Shown here piece after piece: positions 63,144 through 64,000 of a stretch of 64,000 nt of DNA. The DNA comes from Pseudomonas costantinii. Lineage in GTDB: Bacteria; Pseudomonadota; Gammaproteobacteria; Pseudomonadales; Pseudomonadaceae. The notes beneath the pieces were generated by a model. That model made no database searches. It was not told the DNA's origin and saw nothing but the letters and a program-made list of their open reading frames with translations. The stretch is taken from positions 1-64,000 of the forward strand of contig NZ_MDDR01000021.1 of NCBI RefSeq assembly GCF_001870435.1, given 5' to 3'. The translations under genes were made by a program, and so were the position numbers. Every line of letters starts with the position of its first letter. Within the stretch, counting starts at the first letter, position 1.

Positions 63144-64000
63144 ATGACAACACAATCTTCGAATAGCTACAGCGTTGATCCGCAAACGTCTCACACGTTT
63201 TATATCAACGGCCGCTGGACTTCACCCGCAACTCCGGCAAGTTTACCGGTGGTCAATCCGGCCAATGAAGAGGTCGTTGCACAGGTCGCGTGCGGGTCTG
63301 CCGAGGACGTAGATCGAGCAGTAGCTGCGGCGCGTGCAGCATTTCCTGGTTGGTCTGCAACGTGCGCAGAATCGCGCGCCGTGGTCCTTGGCAGAATCTA
63401 CGATCTCATCCTTGAGCGAAAGGAGGTGCTTGCGCAGGCCCTCTCTCTGGAAATGGGCGCTGCAATCAGTTCCGCTCGGGCTATGCAAGTGCCGCTGGCA
63501 GCGGAGCATGTTCGGGTCGCACGTGATCTGCTGTCCAGTTATCGCTTCCAAACGGTTGAAGGCGGCACCGCGATTGAGCGTGAACCAATAGGTGTCTGCG
63601 GCCTCATCACGCCGTGGAACTGGCCCCTTTATCAAATCACTGCGAAAGTCGCCCCGGCCATCGCTGCCGGCTGCACAGTGGTCTTGAAACCAAGTGAACT
63701 ATCACCTCTGAGCGCCCTTCTTTTTGCACAACTGGTACATGATGCGGGCCTCCCGCCGGGTGTTTTCAACCTGGTGAACGGAAGCGGCGCCGAGGTCGGC
63801 GCAGCGATAGCGGCCCATCCTGATATCGATATGATTTCAATTACCGGCTCAAACCGCGCGGGTGCTCTGGTTGCACAAGCGGCCGCCCATACGGTGAAGC
63901 GCGTCACGCAGGAGTTGGGGGGCAAGTCCCCGAATATTCTGCTTCCCGACGCTGACTTTGCCAAAGCCGTCCCGCTGGGAGTGATGGCTGCGTTTCGCAA
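63144..64000 (+). CDS. Aldehyde dehydrogenase, partial at window edge
   Basis: Translation from ATG 63144, after an AGGAG site, gives 285 residues of an NAD(P)-dependent ALDH before the window ends. The NAD-binding stretch ITPWNWPLYQITAK and the Glu-region ELGGKSPNIL are present, but the catalytic Cys lies beyond the edge. The stretch normally reading FTGS is ITGS here. A 264-base gap separates it from the GNAT gene, so co-transcription is uncertain. The substrate is unknown. Confidence 0.85.
   Translation, partial: MTTQSSNSYSVDPQTSHTFYINGRWTSPATPASLPVVNPANEEVVAQVACGSAEDVDRAVAAARAAFPGWSATCAESRAVVLGRIYDLILERKEVLAQALSLEMGAAISSARAMQVPLAAEHVRVARDLLSSYRFQTVEGGTAIEREPIGVCGLITPWNWPLYQITAKVAPAIAAGCTVVLKPSELSPLSALLFAQLVHDAGLPPGVFNLVNGSGAEVGAAIAAHPDIDMISITGSNRAGALVAQAAAHTVKRVTQELGGKSPNILLPDADFAKAVPLGVMAAFR

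Noticed and set aside
1..64000. CRISPR arrays, tRNA or rRNA genes
   Set aside because: No regular repeat-spacer pattern, cloverleaf or rRNA-like stretch was noticed on reading; a covariance scan was not possible.

Overview
The window reads as chromosomal DNA of a fluorescent-group Pseudomonas. It is GC-rich, has long antisense shadow frames, carries an alginate-type polysaccharide operon, a FecI/FecR/TonB receptor unit, an OprD-type porin, opine- and GABA-type catabolic genes and a Pseudomonas-style intergenic palindrome. The exact species cannot be read from the sequence.

Layout. 1-1231 is a complete IS3-family element starting at the window edge. 1550-8012 holds an uptake operon (sugar-isomerase-like protein, 2OG-Fe(II) oxygenase, binding protein, fused permease-ATPase), a divergent LysR regulator and a bicupin protein. 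8143-12545 is a sigma/anti-sigma/TonB-receptor iron or heme signalling unit with a Fur box. 12698-20047 holds a TetR regulator, a DinB-like protein and an RND efflux operon (outer membrane factor, adaptor, pump). 20065-21354 is an MHYT-GGDEF diguanylate cyclase. It is divergent from an 11-gene alginate-type operon at 22061-36487, with an AT-rich 0.7 kb leader between them. A strong terminator separates that operon from a convergent OprD/membrane acyltransferase-like/DUF4198-like group (36578-39998). 40348-46612 is an Lrp, HAD, GabT, GhrA, tartrate-dehydrogenase-like and succinate-semialdehyde-dehydrogenase-like region. 46868-58217 is a tightly overlapping operon for an imported peptide- or opine-like compound: HAD, FAD oxidase, family-5 ABC transporter, three-subunit HcnABC/opine-oxidase-like dehydrogenase and M20 deacylase. 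58659-64000 is a LysR-controlled D-amino-acid-type group. It contains a paralogue of the HcnC-like oxidase carrying an in-frame amber codon, and it ends in an aldehyde dehydrogenase cut by the window edge.

The most unusual part is the polysaccharide operon. It has every alginate polymerisation, export, acetylation and lyase gene, but in a non-canonical order (D-8-44-K-E-I-J-F-X-L-G instead of D-8-44-K-E-G-X-L-I-J-F-A), and algA is absent. The AlgG homologue has lost the catalytic DPHD motif (it reads DLNN). AlgK lacks a lipobox cysteine. The neighbouring diguanylate cyclase resembles the N-terminal part of MucR, the alginate-specific c-di-GMP source of P. aeruginosa, while the Alg44 PilZ residues are intact. 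My inference is a variant, locally c-di-GMP-controlled exopolysaccharide that is acetylated but probably not epimerised by this AlgG.

No rRNA, tRNA or CRISPR array was recognised. Start sites were chosen by Shine-Dalgarno position and signal-peptide shape and are noted where they shorten the longest frame.
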